Below are positions 32,651 to 43,966 of a stretch of 64,000 bases of DNA, one piece after another (the stretch's first letter is position 1; each line of letters opens with the position of its first letter). The notes below the pieces were generated by a model, which had not been told where the DNA came from, ran no database searches, and worked only from the letters and a program-made list of their open reading frames with translations. The stretch lies in contig JAKZAP010000016.1 of assembly GCA_023053575.1 (NCBI GenBank), positions 19,238,030-19,302,029 on the forward strand, read 5' to 3'. Source of the DNA: Branchinecta lynchi (lineage: Eukaryota; Arthropoda; Branchiopoda; Anostraca; Branchinectidae). Made by a program: the position numbers and the translations under genes.

Positions 32651-34414
32651 CAGGAGTGTCACTATGGGGGGTGTGGGGGAGTGGTATCTGAGTGGTATCA
32701 CCCCCCTCGAAGAAAGGTAAAAGCTCGAACGGGCGCTCGCAAAGCGCCCGACCACAGAAACGCTAAATGGGGGACTGGCAGTACACCTGGAAAAGTCAGT
32801 AAGGCTACTTACTAAGGTGTCGGTGGTTTTGGGTTCTCGAGTGTTTGATACTTAAGGAGTTGCATTTTCAGTCATATTTTTCGAGAGGCAGGCTATTTCT
32901 AGTCGTTCAAATACGAAGAGGTTTTTTAATCATATTTTGTCAGAATGAGAAGTATGATTGTTAGATCTAAGCTTCCGTGACAGAGAAAATACAGTTGTCA
33001 AATCATGAATTTCACCCTGCAGCACACAGTTTTAACCCGAATTTTAACACGATCTGTTGTGTACTAATATCTCTCAATTCAAGTAAAAATCAGGCAGATT
33101 TTGCTTGAGGCGTTCATTTCCAATAATTTATTAGTTTCATGTAAATATCCTTTGTATTTTAGTAGAAAAGCATTTACTGATTAGTATTTTTCTCCTGTCC
33201 GACGTTTAAAAACAAATTGACTTTGTGAGCAATAGTTGTGTTTTTCGTCTCTGTTCTGTTCGCTGTTTTCTCTCTGTTTTATTTTTTTTCCTGTTTTTGT
33301 CAAAACACAGAACACACTGTTTTCTCATTTTTCCATTTTTTTACGCTGTTCTGTGTTCCGTGTTCTCTTTTCTCCTGTCTGTTTTGCAAAACATGGAACT
33401 TTCTCTCCTAGCATGTTTTATCGGTGTTCAGATAGAAAATTGCAGAGAGATTCACAAATAGAAATGAAAGCATTGCAGAAGTTTGGAGGATAAAGCTGGA
33501 TCCTAAAGTATGGTTGTTTTGGAATATAATTTGCAATTTAACAGATTTTCCGCTTAAGACATGCTCAGGATCCCAAATTTGGGTTTTCGTCAGAACAGCA
33601 ACAAAACACTAAACACAGAACAGCGTAAGCAAAACACCGTTTTTTTTACCCATACCAGACAACTGTGAACACAGAACACGGAACAGGAACCAGAGACAAC
33701 GCAACTAATGACGGGTCTGATTATTGCAAGATGTCGTTTGATTTGTGTGTTTGTCTGTTGTCTGTTGTCTGGAGATCAGTACTTCTTATTATCCAGCTTC
33801 CAGCTAAATGTCTGACATTTTTCTGGATTCATTGTGAACTAAGACGGATAGCTTATCCTGCTAAGTGGCCCTTGCCTTCATTTGGGATCCGAAAGGTTGT
33901 TCTGATCATACAGATTTCCACAGAATTTGCCTGCGGCGTCTTTCGTCGTAGGCTCTATTTACTGGAAAGTCGCGTCATTTCATTCTGATTTTAGGCTTGG
34001 AATTTCGGGGCTTGCCCCGCATTAAATGGTGTACAGATAGCCTTTTGCCCGAAAAAAGTCAAGGCCTACTTCAAAAGTTTTGGCTGCAGCGCATATTTTC
34101 ATTCTGTCTGATATACAATTTTGCGGATATAGTGCTGTGTTTCTTTGCTGTTGTTTCTAACTGGTATGACTCTTGGGCCTTCCGACATCTGCCAGTCGTA
34201 TATTTTAAGAAACTTACCTCCCACGCCCAAGCCCTTCAAACCGCTTCTGAGCTCCGAGATACAACTAGGCTTCTAATCTTTAGTCTTCAACGCTTGCACT
34301 GATCACGAGTCTTATTATTACATATGAGACGAAAAGCCGAAACGGGCGGTAGGGCGCCGATAGGCGCCCTGCCAACCCCCCCCCCCCCTCGAGTTTTGGC
34401 TAGCGACGCCCCTG
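32651..34414. mobile_element. hAT-like element with imperfect 8-bp TSD
   Basis: The ends CAGGAGTGTCACTA and TAGCGACGCCCCTG are imperfect inverted repeats. The flanks ATGACATG (32643-32650) and ATGATATG (34415-34422) agree at 7 of 8 positions. The inside has T-rich blocks with CAGAACACAG motifs and a region starting CATTTGGGATCCGAAAGG. The open frames at 33225-33493 are Phe-rich translations of pyrimidine tracts. A truncated relative lies at 54791-56215. No transposase recognised. Confidence 0.5.
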
Positions 34415-34772
34415 ATGATATGATATGGTACTTCCATATGATATGGTACAGTTGTGATGTACATAGTGATGTTGTGTGATTGAGGACCCAACATAGGATT
34501 TGTTGTCCCTAGGCCGTTTTATAAATGCAAACGCGACCGGCGCCTAGCTGGCCGTTCAGCTCTATATATATAATAAATATATACCCACCAGTAGGAATAA
34601 GCTACAATTTTTCGTTTTCTGAGTTAAAATAGATCAGATGGGTATGAAATCATGCTTGAATGGAATTAAGATACCACTTAGTTTAGACCTTTTCTGCACG
34701 TTTCCAAATTGGTTCAACTTTATTGGCTTTTTATTGGCAACTTTATCAATTTGGCGATGTACCCAGCTTTTT
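34415..34772. other. No gene seen
   Basis: Short AT-rich stretch with a TATATATAATAAATATAT tract near 34565. No coding signal. Confidence 0.4.
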
Positions 34773-37700
34773 TTATGGCACTTGCCCTTCGGCCAAGTGC
34801 CATATAGCGATTGTAATTTCTGTCTGTCAGTGGGTCTGTCGGTCCCGGTTTTGCTAGTGCGGGCACTTCCAGATAAGCTAGGACGATGAAACTTGGCAGG
34901 CATATCAGGAACTGGACCAGATTAAATTAGAAATAGTCGCTTCCCCGATCCGACCATCCGGAGGGGAGTGGAGGGAGGGGGAATCCGGAAAAATTAGGAA
35001 AAATGAGATATTTTTAGCTTACGAACGGGTGATCGGATCTTAATGAAACCTGATATATAGAAGGATCTCGTGTCTCAGACCCTCCATTTTAAATCCAGAT
35101 CGGATCCGGTGACATTGGGGGGGGGGAGTTGGAGGGGGAAACCGGAAATCTTGGAAAACACTTAGAGTGGAGGGATTCGGATGAAACTTGGTGGAAAGTA
35201 CAAGCACAAGTCCTAGATACGTGACTGATGTAACAGGAACGGATCCGCTCACTTTGGGGGAGTTGGGGGGGGGGGGGGGAGAAGTCCGAATTTCTAGTGA
35301 TCCAGCGAGTTCGGTGCTTCCTGATGTGCTGGGACGATGGAAACTGACAGGCACGTCAAGGACCCGACCAGATTAAATAGGAAATCATCAATTCCCCGAT
35401 CCGACCATCTGGGGGGGGGGGGGGGGAGTGGAGGGAGGGTGAAGCCAAAATTTGAGGTATATTTAGCTTGCGAACGGGTGATCGGATCTTGATGAAAGTT
35501 GATATTTAGGATGACCTCGTGTCTCAGACATCTCACTTTAAATCCGGGCCGGATCCGATGACACTGGGGGGAGTTGGAGGAGGGAACCGGAAATTTTGAG
35601 AAACGCTCAGAGTGGAGGGATCGGGGTGAAACTTGGTGGGAAGAACAAGCACAAGTCCTAGATCTTCGGCCAAGTGCCATATAGCGATTGTAATTTCTGT
35701 CCGTCAGTCGGTCTGTCGGTCCCGGTTTTGCTAGTTCGGGCAATTCCAGATAAGCTAGGACGATGAAACTTGGCAGGCATATCAGGAACTGGACCAGATT
35801 AAATTAGAAATAGTCGCTTCCCCGATCCGACCATCTGGAGGGGAGTGGAGGGAGGGGGAATCCGGAAAAATTAGGAAAAATGAGATATTTTTAGCTTACG
35901 AACGGGTGATCGGATCTTAATGAAACTTGATATATAGAAAGATCTCGTGTATCAGACCCTCCATTTTAAATCCAGATCGGATCCGGTGACATTGGGGGGG
36001 GGGGGGGGGGAGTTGTAGGGGGAAACCGGAAATCTTGGAAAACACTTAGAGTGGAGGGATTCGGATGAAACTTGGTGGAAAGTACAAGCACAAGTCCTAG
36101 ATACGTGACAGATATAACAGGAACGGATCCGCTCACTTTCGGGGAGCTGGGGGGGGGGGGGATAAGTCCGAATTTCTAGTGATCCAGCGAGTTCGGTGCT
36201 TCCTGATGTGCTGGGACGATGGAAACTGACAGGAACGTCAAGGACCCGACCAGATTAAATAGGAAATCATCAATTCCCCGATCCGACCATCTGGGGGGGG
36301 GGGGGGAGTGGAGGGAGGGGTGAAGCCAAAATTTGAGGTATTTTCAGCTTGTGAACGGGTGATCGGATCTTGATGAAAGTTGATATTTAGGATGGCCTCG
36401 TGTCTCAGACTCTCACTTTAAATCCGGGCCGGATCCGATGACACTGGGGGGGGGGGGGGTTGGAGGAGGGAACCGGAAATTTTGAGAAACGCTCAGAGTG
36501 GAGGGATCGGGATGAAACTTGGTGGGAAGAACAAGCACAAGTCCTAGATACGTCATTGACATAACCGGACCGGATCAGGGCACTGTGGGGGAGTTGGGGG
36601 GGGGGGGTCCGGATTTCTAGCGATCCCGTGAGTTCGGCATACTTCCTGATGCGCTAGGGGCGATGAAACTTGGCAGGTATGTCAGGGATCCGAACAGGTT
36701 GACTTGAGAACAGCCATTTCTCCGACCCGACCATCGTGGGGGGAGTGGGTGGATGGGGAGTGCGGAATCTAGTGGCGTGCATAACTTTTGAACGATTTGA
36801 ATGAAACTTGTCTGGTGAGCTATCGCCTCGGACGTTCAGTGTCAAGTCCGGGTCGGGTCCGATACCTGTGGGGATGGGGTGGGGGGGGGGGGCTGAAAAC
36901 TCAAGAAACTCTAAAAGCAGAGGGATTGGGACGGAACTTAATGGATGAAACAAGCATTAGGCCTAGATGTAATTGACGGAGCCAGATGGTTTTGGGGCTC
37001 TGTGGGGGGAGTTGGGGGGGGGGGTCCTGGAATTCCGGTAGTCGTGAGTTAGAAAAGTTCGAGATGTAAAACGACAGTGAAACTTGCAGGCATATTAGTG
37101 ACCCGAATTATCTTGACTTAAGAACCTGACACAACATATCCTCGGAAACTTCCTAGCTCCGAGCATTTTTGGGGGAGCAAGAGAAGAGAAATATGGAAAT
37201 TGACTGATATAAATTGTGAACGAGTGGTCTGATTCGAGGGAAACTTAATGGGTGATACGGATCGATGACCTCGACATGTAAAACATGAGGTCGAACTATA
37301 TGCGACAACGCGTAGGGGAATTGGGGCGGGGAGGGGGGGGGGGGGGTTGACATGCACAAAAAACAAACGGATGGACCGAATGAGATGCAAATTCTACAGT
37401 GGCGAGTTTATGCGGTTTAGATTTGTTATTTGGCGGTCGGGCCGGATTCGGCCAAGGTAGGGGGGGGGGGGGGACTGGAAACTTGCAGATAGGCTATGCT
37501 CCAATTTCAGTAAAACGTGATGGACAGGAACAGGGAATTAAGAGATATGACGTTTATGTTTTCAAGTCCTGTTCGACCACAGTAGGGGGAGTTGGATGGA
37601 GATTGCTGGAAACTTTGAGGCTCGCATAGGCGTCAAAAGAGTGTATCAGTTTGAATGAAACATGGAACATAGAAGAGTACATACCCTAGATGACATATTT

Positions 37701-38133
37701 TGGGACCGAACCGGATCTGACAACGTTGGTGGGAGGGGGGGGGGGGGGCCGGAACTTTCCAAAAATGCTCAGATTCGAGTCAAACTTGATAGATGGTATA
37801 AAAGAAAGATGCTTAAGGTGGTTATTGTTTTTATTCCGAACCAGATTTGGCCAAGGTAGGTGGAGATAGAGGGAGTACCGGAAATCGTTTCGCACGTCTA
37901 GGGATCAGACAAATGGATTTATTGGGCTGAAAGTTTGAACAGTCATGTGCATTTACTACAGATAATCGAGACGATGCCGGAACTGGTCAGAAATGAGTGA
38001 AACTAAATATCCTATTCTATTTCCGAACCGCATTTTTTGATGGCGGGTGTATTCTGTGACGTTCTTATCTACTTTCTTGTACAGCCTACTCGTACAAGTG
38101 CCATATGATCTCGTAGCTCTTATTTTTTCCGCA
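34773..38133 (+). mobile_element. Array element family 2, copy B
   Basis: The start is TGGCACTTGCCCTTCGGCCA and the end CAAGTGCCATATGATCTCGT, as in copy A. Inside are ordered modules with GATGAAACTTGGCAGGCATA, GAACGGGTGATCGGATCTT and many G runs of 9-18. A near-identical block of about 880 bp is duplicated in tandem (about 34790-35665 and 35665-36545), including the internal GCCAAGTGCCATATAGCG start. This indicates recent unequal exchange or slippage. No coding capacity; proline-rich minus-strand frames are translations of C runs. Confidence 0.6.
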
Positions 38134-39085
38134 TCCGTTTCACCGTATTCGGTCTATCCAATTGCAGATTCTGTTATTTAATGTATGTATTTATTTTGAT
38201 CCCTTGCATTACTGAATTTGGTAATCAACAGACCTTTATTTAGTCTGCATTTATTTTACTGCATCTATTTCAGGGTATTAGGTCCATCACTTTGGAAATT
38301 GGGGGATTTAACATATGTTTGGTTCTTTTCGTTACAGATTCGTTAATTCACAGCCCTCTTCTGTTCCATGGCATAAGATGAATCTGATTCATTTGGTTCT
38401 CATTCGCTACTGAATTTGTTACATCGGACTTTTCGTTTTGTCCATATGTGTTACTAGGCTCGCCACGCTCAGTTGTTTTAGTGGTTCTAACAAGAGTTTT
38501 ATTCCATTTGAAATTCCGTTCTAATGGCGGTCCCGATTTGTTACTTATTTATTTAGTTTTTCTGTAGTTCGAATCAAATACTTGGGTCAGCCCAATTACT
38601 GAGCTAGTAATGTGAATGGCATGTATTTAGCTTCCTTATTTATCGTTTAATGGTAATTTCACCTGGTTACCATTCAATACCGGTACTTAACTTTTACTTA
38701 ACCTGATGATTGAAGTGCTTCAGGAATTCAATATTTGGAAGAAGGGGCACCCCTTTCATGTGGCGTTCATTTGGTGTGTAAGGCTTGGAATTTTGGGGGT
38801 TAGAATCATTAAATTGAACTGCTATGACTCTATTTTTAAAGCTAGAATTGGTACGGGGAGTATTTGAATTTTGCCATAAAAAAAGTTTAATTAAAAAAAT
38901 ATTGTCTGCGGTGCTTTAATTTTTCTTGGGTACAGCCGTTAGCGACGTTGCTGCTTATCAGCAACTTTTTTTTTTTTTTTTTTTACATTTTCAAGTGCCG
39001 TTGACAAAACTGTACCCCCCCCCCCCCCCCGGCCCCGCCCTCCCAAAGGTAAAAGGCTAGTGACACACCTGTGTATCCCTAATAG
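38134..39085. mobile_element. Degenerate element with AATTCGGTAATT motifs, copy 1
   Basis: A field of ATTCGGT/GAATTTGGTAATC and TTGGTTCTCATTCG motifs leads into GGGTACAGCCGTTAGCGACGTT, a poly-T tract, C runs and the end AAAGGCTAGTGACACACCTG. The same order occurs at about 51440-52906. The right end resembles the CAGGNGTGTCACTAGCC termini of the hAT-like elements here. No clear left end or TSD. Confidence 0.4.
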
Positions 39086-39688
39086 TAGCCTACAGAAGAG
39101 GCGAATTTCCTTTTGGACTTGATTGTGTAGATACGTTGCAACTTTTTACATTATGCCCCCCCCCCCACAATGAAGAAAGGCTACCATGGCAATAGAGCTG
39201 TAGAGTTGGCTTTGAACAGTGTAATTTTCATCCATTTGGGGTGAAAAAAGTCAGCTAACAGTCGGCCAGGCTCATAGTCCGACCGCCAGCTCGTCAAAAG
39301 ACGCTTAGTTTCGAAACCCGACCCAAAAGGTACAGTCAGTCTGACGATACCATTTTGTAGGCCAAAAAATCCTGATTCAGAATATGCTTGGAACGGTGGT
39401 TTCCGACGCTGGCTTAACTCCTAAAAACACTTTTTTTGTTTCGTTTATACTTGCTTTTTGGAAGTGTTGAATCGCCGCTAATTAGTTAACCCTACAGAGA
39501 AGGCACGGAAGAGGAGATAAAATTGCGAAAAAAACATGACAGTAAAAGCAACTAAAGATCAGACTTTCTTGCTACTTACTCGGAGAACGCCGTAAAAGGC
39601 AAAATATTTGATTTCTGACTATTAACAGGGGAAATAATGTAGCTGAACTTGGCATGGTAATACGATGATTTTTACCCATGGTTGCAGC

Positions 39689-39840
39689 CAGGCCCGTATT
39701 CCGAAATTTTTTTCGGGGGGGGGGGGTGTGCCTGCTGGTCGGAGACAAAAAAGTACAAAAAACACATAGACCAGAGGGAAAAGCCTATACAAATTATGAT
39801 TTTTGTATGTTTGGGGGGGAGGGGGGTTCATACGGCCTTA
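39689..39840 (+). mobile_element. MITE with perfect 8-bp TSD in copy 2
   Basis: It starts CAGGCCCGTATTC and ends ATACGGCCTTA, flanked by GTTGCAGC at 39681-39688 and 39841-39848. It is in the same position of the host element as the MITE at 11849-12082, and in the same family as 60533-60727. hAT-type by TSD length. Confidence 0.8.
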
Positions 39841-40075
39841 GTTGCAGCTCAGTCTGTCTGGTGTGTTTATTATGTGAACAGTTACTTGAATGCGAACAAT
39901 GTAGGTTTGTGGTAAATGGTAGAACGTGTAGTAAATGGTACTAAAGAACCTGATGTGAAGACGAATGGACGTTAATTAACCTGTTGTACCGACAAGACTT
40001 GAACTTCTCGGGTGCACCCGACGAAGTTTGCACAATTTAATTTCTTAGGGAGGGGTACAGGACCTCGTTTTTACA

Positions 40076-40297
40076 CTACCTCGATTGTTGCCGCGAAAAT
40101 GTTCGTATGGGGGGCAGGTGCTCTGTCGACTCGAATGAAGAATGGGAAAATTTGATTTTCTGAAGCAACGTTGGCAAAGTTTGAGATTTGTGTGTCCCAT
40201 TCAACTCGTCTGTTCGTGCTTTAAATATTTCGTGCGACATTTCAATACACGAGCATATTATTTGAACCAGTTGTAATCCCTGTAGTTGTTGATTCAT
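40076..40297 (-). CDS. Counterpart of the small conserved ORF (copy 2)
   Basis: A 73-codon frame starting MNQQLQGLQLVQ, matching 11383-11607 with a handful of substitutions. The C-terminal residues diverge. Function unknown. Confidence 0.3.
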   Translation of the reverse strand: MNQQLQGLQLVQIICSCIEMSHEIFKARTDELNGTHKSQTLPTLLQKIKFSHSSFESTEHLPPIRTFSRQQSR

Positions 40298-40797
40298 TCC
40301 AGCAAACTTAGGTTATTAAGCAACAGACTCGCATCACAATCATCCTTAGTCAACGAGTGTCTATTCCTGGCACACACGGAATCAGCGGGTTCAATTTGGT
40401 TAGAATAACTTTTCACGGGTTCGATTTGGTTGTAATCCATTTCTCAACCCCTGGGGTTGATAGCTGTACTCATTAGTGAGAAGAAATAATGGAAGATCAT
40501 CAGGCTTCATTTCTACTTTAAGCCACCTATTTCGGAATTTATTATCGGCATATTCGGAATCAGCGGGTTCGATTTGTTCGGAATCCATTTTTCAACCTAC
40601 TGTGTTTGAGAGCGATACTCCTTATAGAGAGGAAATAATGGAACAGCATCGAGCTTCATTTCTACTTTAAGCCATCGTTTCCGGAACCAGTTCCCGGCAT
40701 ATTCGGAATCGGCGTGTTCGATTTGGTCGGAATCCACTTTTAAACCTACTGTACCGTTTCGGTTAGGGGGGTGTCACATTTTCAGGACCTGGCGGTC

Positions 40798-41149
40798 CAC
40801 CACAGAGAGTCCCCACTCCTAAGTATCACTTGTAAGTAGTGAGGTAAAAAGTATATCTGGTTTGAGAACTTGACTTCGCTATTGACCTGATAGTCTGAAT
40901 AGCAACTTTCTTAAATACTCCTATTTGTTATTGTGGATCACAGAACACATGGATGGAGAGATGGATGGACAGACAGATTTATAGTGTCATACGACAAGTA
41001 TGATCAAAGACAGTAAAATAGTAAAACGAACCTTAAATATTTGCTGATAAAACTTGGAAATAAATCGTCATTTAATCTCAAACTAAAATCTTTTAATAAA
41101 TATATTTTGAAAAACAACGAGGCCACTAAGCCTCGACAAGATTATTTTA
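40798..41149. other. No gene seen
   Basis: Unassigned sequence; a short ATGGATGGAGAGATGGATGG stretch near 40949 is the only repeat. Confidence 0.4.
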
Positions 41150-41416
41150 AAACATGTATGTTTGTACGTTTGAATAATAAACATTTTTATCAATTTCTCT
41201 CTTGAACCGGCTCAGTGACAGGCAATTTGCTGTGTCTTCGGGCAGTTGGCTCCAGTGAAGAGGCACACAATTTCTGAAGCTCCACCGACCAATGTCTTTT
41301 GTGGAACCTCTCCTGTGAGTTTGAGGCTATGACCACGTATATTGTTGAAATTGAAAGTGAGGATGTCGTCAGCGTTTAAGTTTACATACATACCTTGGGA
41401 TAGCTTGTATGTCTCA
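41150..41416 (-). pseudogene. LINE reverse transcriptase, C-terminal fragment (part 2)
   Basis: The minus strand encodes IETYKLSQGMYVNLNADD, then after a frameshift FRNCVPLHWSQLPEDTAN and LSRFKREIDKN. These are the usual C-terminal blocks of CR1/L2/Jockey-type reverse transcriptases (ETYKxL, WNxLP, FKxxLD). It is the continuation of 42696-43095, from which it is separated by a nested insertion. It is dead: frameshifted, 5'-truncated and split. Confidence 0.7.
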
Positions 41417-42695
41417 ATTATTATTATTATTATTATTTATTTATAACCCATCAACTGGCCGAGGCCAAAAGACAGAGTGTGGAAAAAATAAATGAATAGG
41501 TGAACAGAGTAAACTGAAATACAAAAGAACAACAAAATCCAATAAGCTTGAGTCAAATCCGTTTCAAGGGACTCTGCATTAGTAGTTCGCAGACCTTGTG
41601 AACTCAGTCACTTTCGGACAGACTAGGCTGTAAGCAGGGTGTTTTGCACTCCCACAATTTGCGCACTTCACAGAGGTTGAGGTGCACGGGCTCTCACGGC
41701 TGGATTCGTGGCTCCCACCACACTTCGAGCATTTGACGTTGTTCTTGCAGTCAGAGGCTAAGTGACCGAACTCTTGGCACTTGTAACACCGCTTTGGGGC
41801 ATAGATGTACTCGAATATTCGGAAGTAGTCGTAGTCAATATGAAAGCCCTCTTTAAAATTTCTCTCGAGATCGTCTTGTGTTTCGAAATAAGTTTTGACG
41901 GCAAGGGACTTGCCGATACTTGTTACGCGGGTACACCCAACCACGGCCTGTTGCACTTCAAGTTCCGAAACGGATAAAGGAATTCCTTTACCAACACCGA
42001 TAAATTTTTCTTCTTTTATTTCTCAATGGAAATGCTTTGCGATGATTTGTGCTGATTGTTTGTCTTTGACTTTCATGATCCGTTTGCAATGTGACGATTT
42101 TACACGGACCACAGAATCACTCGCGTCGCAGCTGTCAATTAATCTACGTTTTTCTTTCGGACCAGAAACCTGTGGTGGGTTTGCAACAACCACTGAATAT
42201 AATTTTTGTGGACGAATTTCAGCTGCACTAGCAGTGGTCTTGATTGGGGAGTTCTAAGGGGTTTCGGATGATGATACGTGTAATACTTCCTCGAGTTTGC
42301 GCTCCAACTTTTGAAGGCGCCTAGAAAGGTCCGCGCGCGATTGGACAGTAGTTTCTGGCACTTCACTTATATCACATATGCAAAAGATGATACTTTCGGT
42401 ATGATCATCTTTCCAAAAAGACCCAAAGGCCTGAGTTAGATCAGTTAATAGTTCCTCTTTGGTTCCATCCCTCAGTTTGAATGCAACATCGAAATTGGCT
42501 AAACATTTTCTCGCGTTAACAATCTGCTGTTTTCTGTAAAAGTCACATCCAATAGCAACTATATCGTCCGTTAATTCTTCCCTGTCAAATACATGCGATA
42601 TGAAGTTCAAAACTCCGTTCTGAATCACGTGTTTTACCAGTTTTAATCCAATTATCCACAATGAGTTGAGATCATCACCGGTCAAAAGCTGATGA
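41417..42695 (-). pseudogene. Nested LINE copy: ORF1 with CCHC zinc knuckles
   Basis: The minus-strand frame runs from about 42690 to 41579 and is broken by two in-frame stops (TAG at 42256-42254, TGA near 42028). The C-terminal part carries three knuckles: CYKCQEFGHLASDC (CX2CX4HX4C), then CX2CX3HX7C and CX2CX4HX6C, the arrangement typical of ORF1 RNA-binding proteins of Jockey/I-type LINEs. A heptad-like stretch precedes the first stop. Downstream is the 3' end with a TAAATAAATAATAATAAT tail at 41417-41450. The insertion falls between GDL and IETYKL codons of the LINE reverse transcriptase fragment around it. No ORF2 is retained in this copy. Confidence 0.7.
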
Positions 42696-43095
42696 ATGAG
42701 GTCTCCGCTGTGGAAACGCAAGCCGTTGCTCGTATGGGAGATGTCTCAGTTAAGGTGGGAATGTCGTAAGCCGAACAGTCTCGAAGGCATCAATTTTTCT
42801 GTTGTAAAAACGGTCGAACTGAGCAGTGCCCATATTCGAGAATGGGCCTCACCAGTGAGATGTATAGAACATATGCTGCAGTGAGAATATGTTCTTTGTG
42901 AAACAGAAAAGATCTCCGAAGTAAGCCAGCAACTTCGTTAGCCCTGGAAATGGTCTGTTCATATTGGCTGTGGAAGCTTAGTTCGGAGTCGAGTATGATA
43001 CCCAAATCCCTGCTGCTTAGGAAAGTGTCTTCAGTTTTGTAAGATGACAGCCATTTAGTTCGTCCTAGCGTCAATAGATGGCTTTTCGTTTGTTT
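42696..43095 (-). pseudogene. LINE reverse transcriptase fragment (part 1)
   Basis: The minus-strand frame contains LLTLGRTKWL, FLSSRDLGIILDSELSFHSQ, RANEVAGLLRRSF and LYISLVRPILEYG, which are the thumb-region motifs of CR1/L2/Jockey reverse transcriptases (DLGVxxD, LG+++R, LVRPxLEY). The frame ends at a TGA near 42790 through an indel. Matching residues (PYEQRL, GDL) follow in other frames up to the junction with the nested copy. The 5' end is truncated at about 43095. Confidence 0.75.
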
Positions 43096-43173
43096 TGTTT
43101 CTTTATCGGATTTTTGGAAAACTTTGTTTGAATTATCTTTACAGTTATGGTTATGTAGATCTTTCTATTTTAG

Positions 43174-43317
43174 TTTTAGATGTGCCACTGTTTCAAGTGA
43201 CAACCTTCTTGCATTTGTTTCATGCGGGGAGTTAGCTAAGAAGAAAGGACGCACCGAAAAAGCTGATCAGTGGTGCATCCATGTTGCTGACTTAAATCTG
43301 CCGTGGCAACCCTTCAG
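43174..43317 (+). CDS. MED16: Mediator subunit 16, internal exon A
   Basis: The exon encodes about 48 residues of the MED16 N-terminal WD40 propeller. The pattern CATVSSDNLLAFVSC, then CIHVADLNLPWQPF, lines up with CAWSCRNLIAF...IHILDTEHPW of vertebrate MED16. MED16 is a tail-module subunit of Mediator, which relays signals from DNA-bound activators to RNA polymerase II. The acceptor is TTTCTATTTTAG (43162-43173); a second AG 6 bp further (43178-43179) gives the same phase. The donor is AG|GTATTT. The exon ends in phase 2 (AG|A) and matches exon B. Upstream exons for the first 30 or so residues were not found. A broken LINE lies 80 bp upstream. Confidence 0.78.
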
Positions 43318-43361
43318 GTATTTTAGTTTACGCCCATTGTTGTTAATTTGTTAATAGAGAG
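43318..43361 (+). other. Start of the 11.1-kb MED16 intron
   Basis: The donor GTATTTTAG begins an intron to 54407. It is filled with the elements listed at 43362-54350. Confidence 0.6.
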
Positions 43362-43864
43362 CGTGTCCGAAAGCTTTTTGTTGCTGTAAATGCTGCATTA
43401 ATGCTGCATTTTCTTTTGTTTTTTGGCCGAAAGCTGTTACCTTTTTTCTTCTCTGCAACTTCTAGAATACCAAAATTTAAGTAAGGAAGAAGAAGAAGAA
43501 AAAAGAATTAGCTGCGTAAAGCTGACAAACTGGATCAACTACTGATATCCAAACTTCTTATCTTCTGATCTTTCCTTTCTTCGTTGGCCATGATCGTCAG
43601 CTGTGTTATGGGATGTTTGCCGAGTTGTCAGTTGTCTTTTTGAATTTGTTGTGTTTGCCGCCGAAAACACTGAGAGAATCGCCGTACTCCCCAGCTTCTT
43701 GAAAATTCAGCGTAAAATTTAGCATTCTTGCTGAACTTCTCGATGAATTTTATGCTGAATTAATGCTTCATTAATTGAGCTAAAATTTAAGTCCGAAAGC
43801 GAAATGCTGCATAAAATGCTGAATTAATTCAGCATTTTCGTTCGTTTCGGAGCTTTCGGACACG
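43362..43864. mobile_element. TIR element with CGTGTCCGAAAGCT ends
   Basis: Perfect 14-bp inverted ends CGTGTCCGAAAGCT (43362-43375) and AGCTTTCGGACACG (43851-43864). The interior near each end is filled with AATGCTGCATTAATG / GAATTAATTCAGCATT motifs. I see no clear TSD and no coding region. Confidence 0.55.
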
Positions 43865-43966
43865 TTCAGAAAACAGGGGAACTTGCTCTGGGCATTTGAA
43901 TGAATGAATGAAACGTTTTTGCCGAACTCTTTACTACCCCCAGCTGGTTCAGTTTGTGGGTTTAAC

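Larger units (their letters stand above)
39275..40797 (-). mobile_element. 1.75-kb TIR element, inverted copy 2
   Basis: It begins with the intact TIR TAGTCCGACCGCCAG and runs as the reverse complement of 10779-12526 with high identity. Its other end has decayed (ACCTGGCGGTCCACC in place of CTGGCGGTCGGACTA), so no TSD can be confirmed. It contains the small ORF at 40076-40297 and the nested MITE at 39689-39840. Confidence 0.75.

Noticed and set aside
33225..33493. Phe/Ser-rich hydrophobic frames as a membrane protein
   Set aside because: The region is a pyrimidine-rich CTGTTTT tract; two frames give equally hydrophobic peptides.
35040..37390. Proline-rich minus-strand frames
   Set aside because: They read through C complements of G runs in the array element; proline and glycine come from homopolymers.
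41579..41956. CCHC zinc-knuckle frame as a possible host nucleic-acid-binding gene
   Set aside because: The knuckle arrangement, two upstream in-frame stops, adjacent (AAT)n tail and surrounding reverse transcriptase mark it as LINE ORF1.
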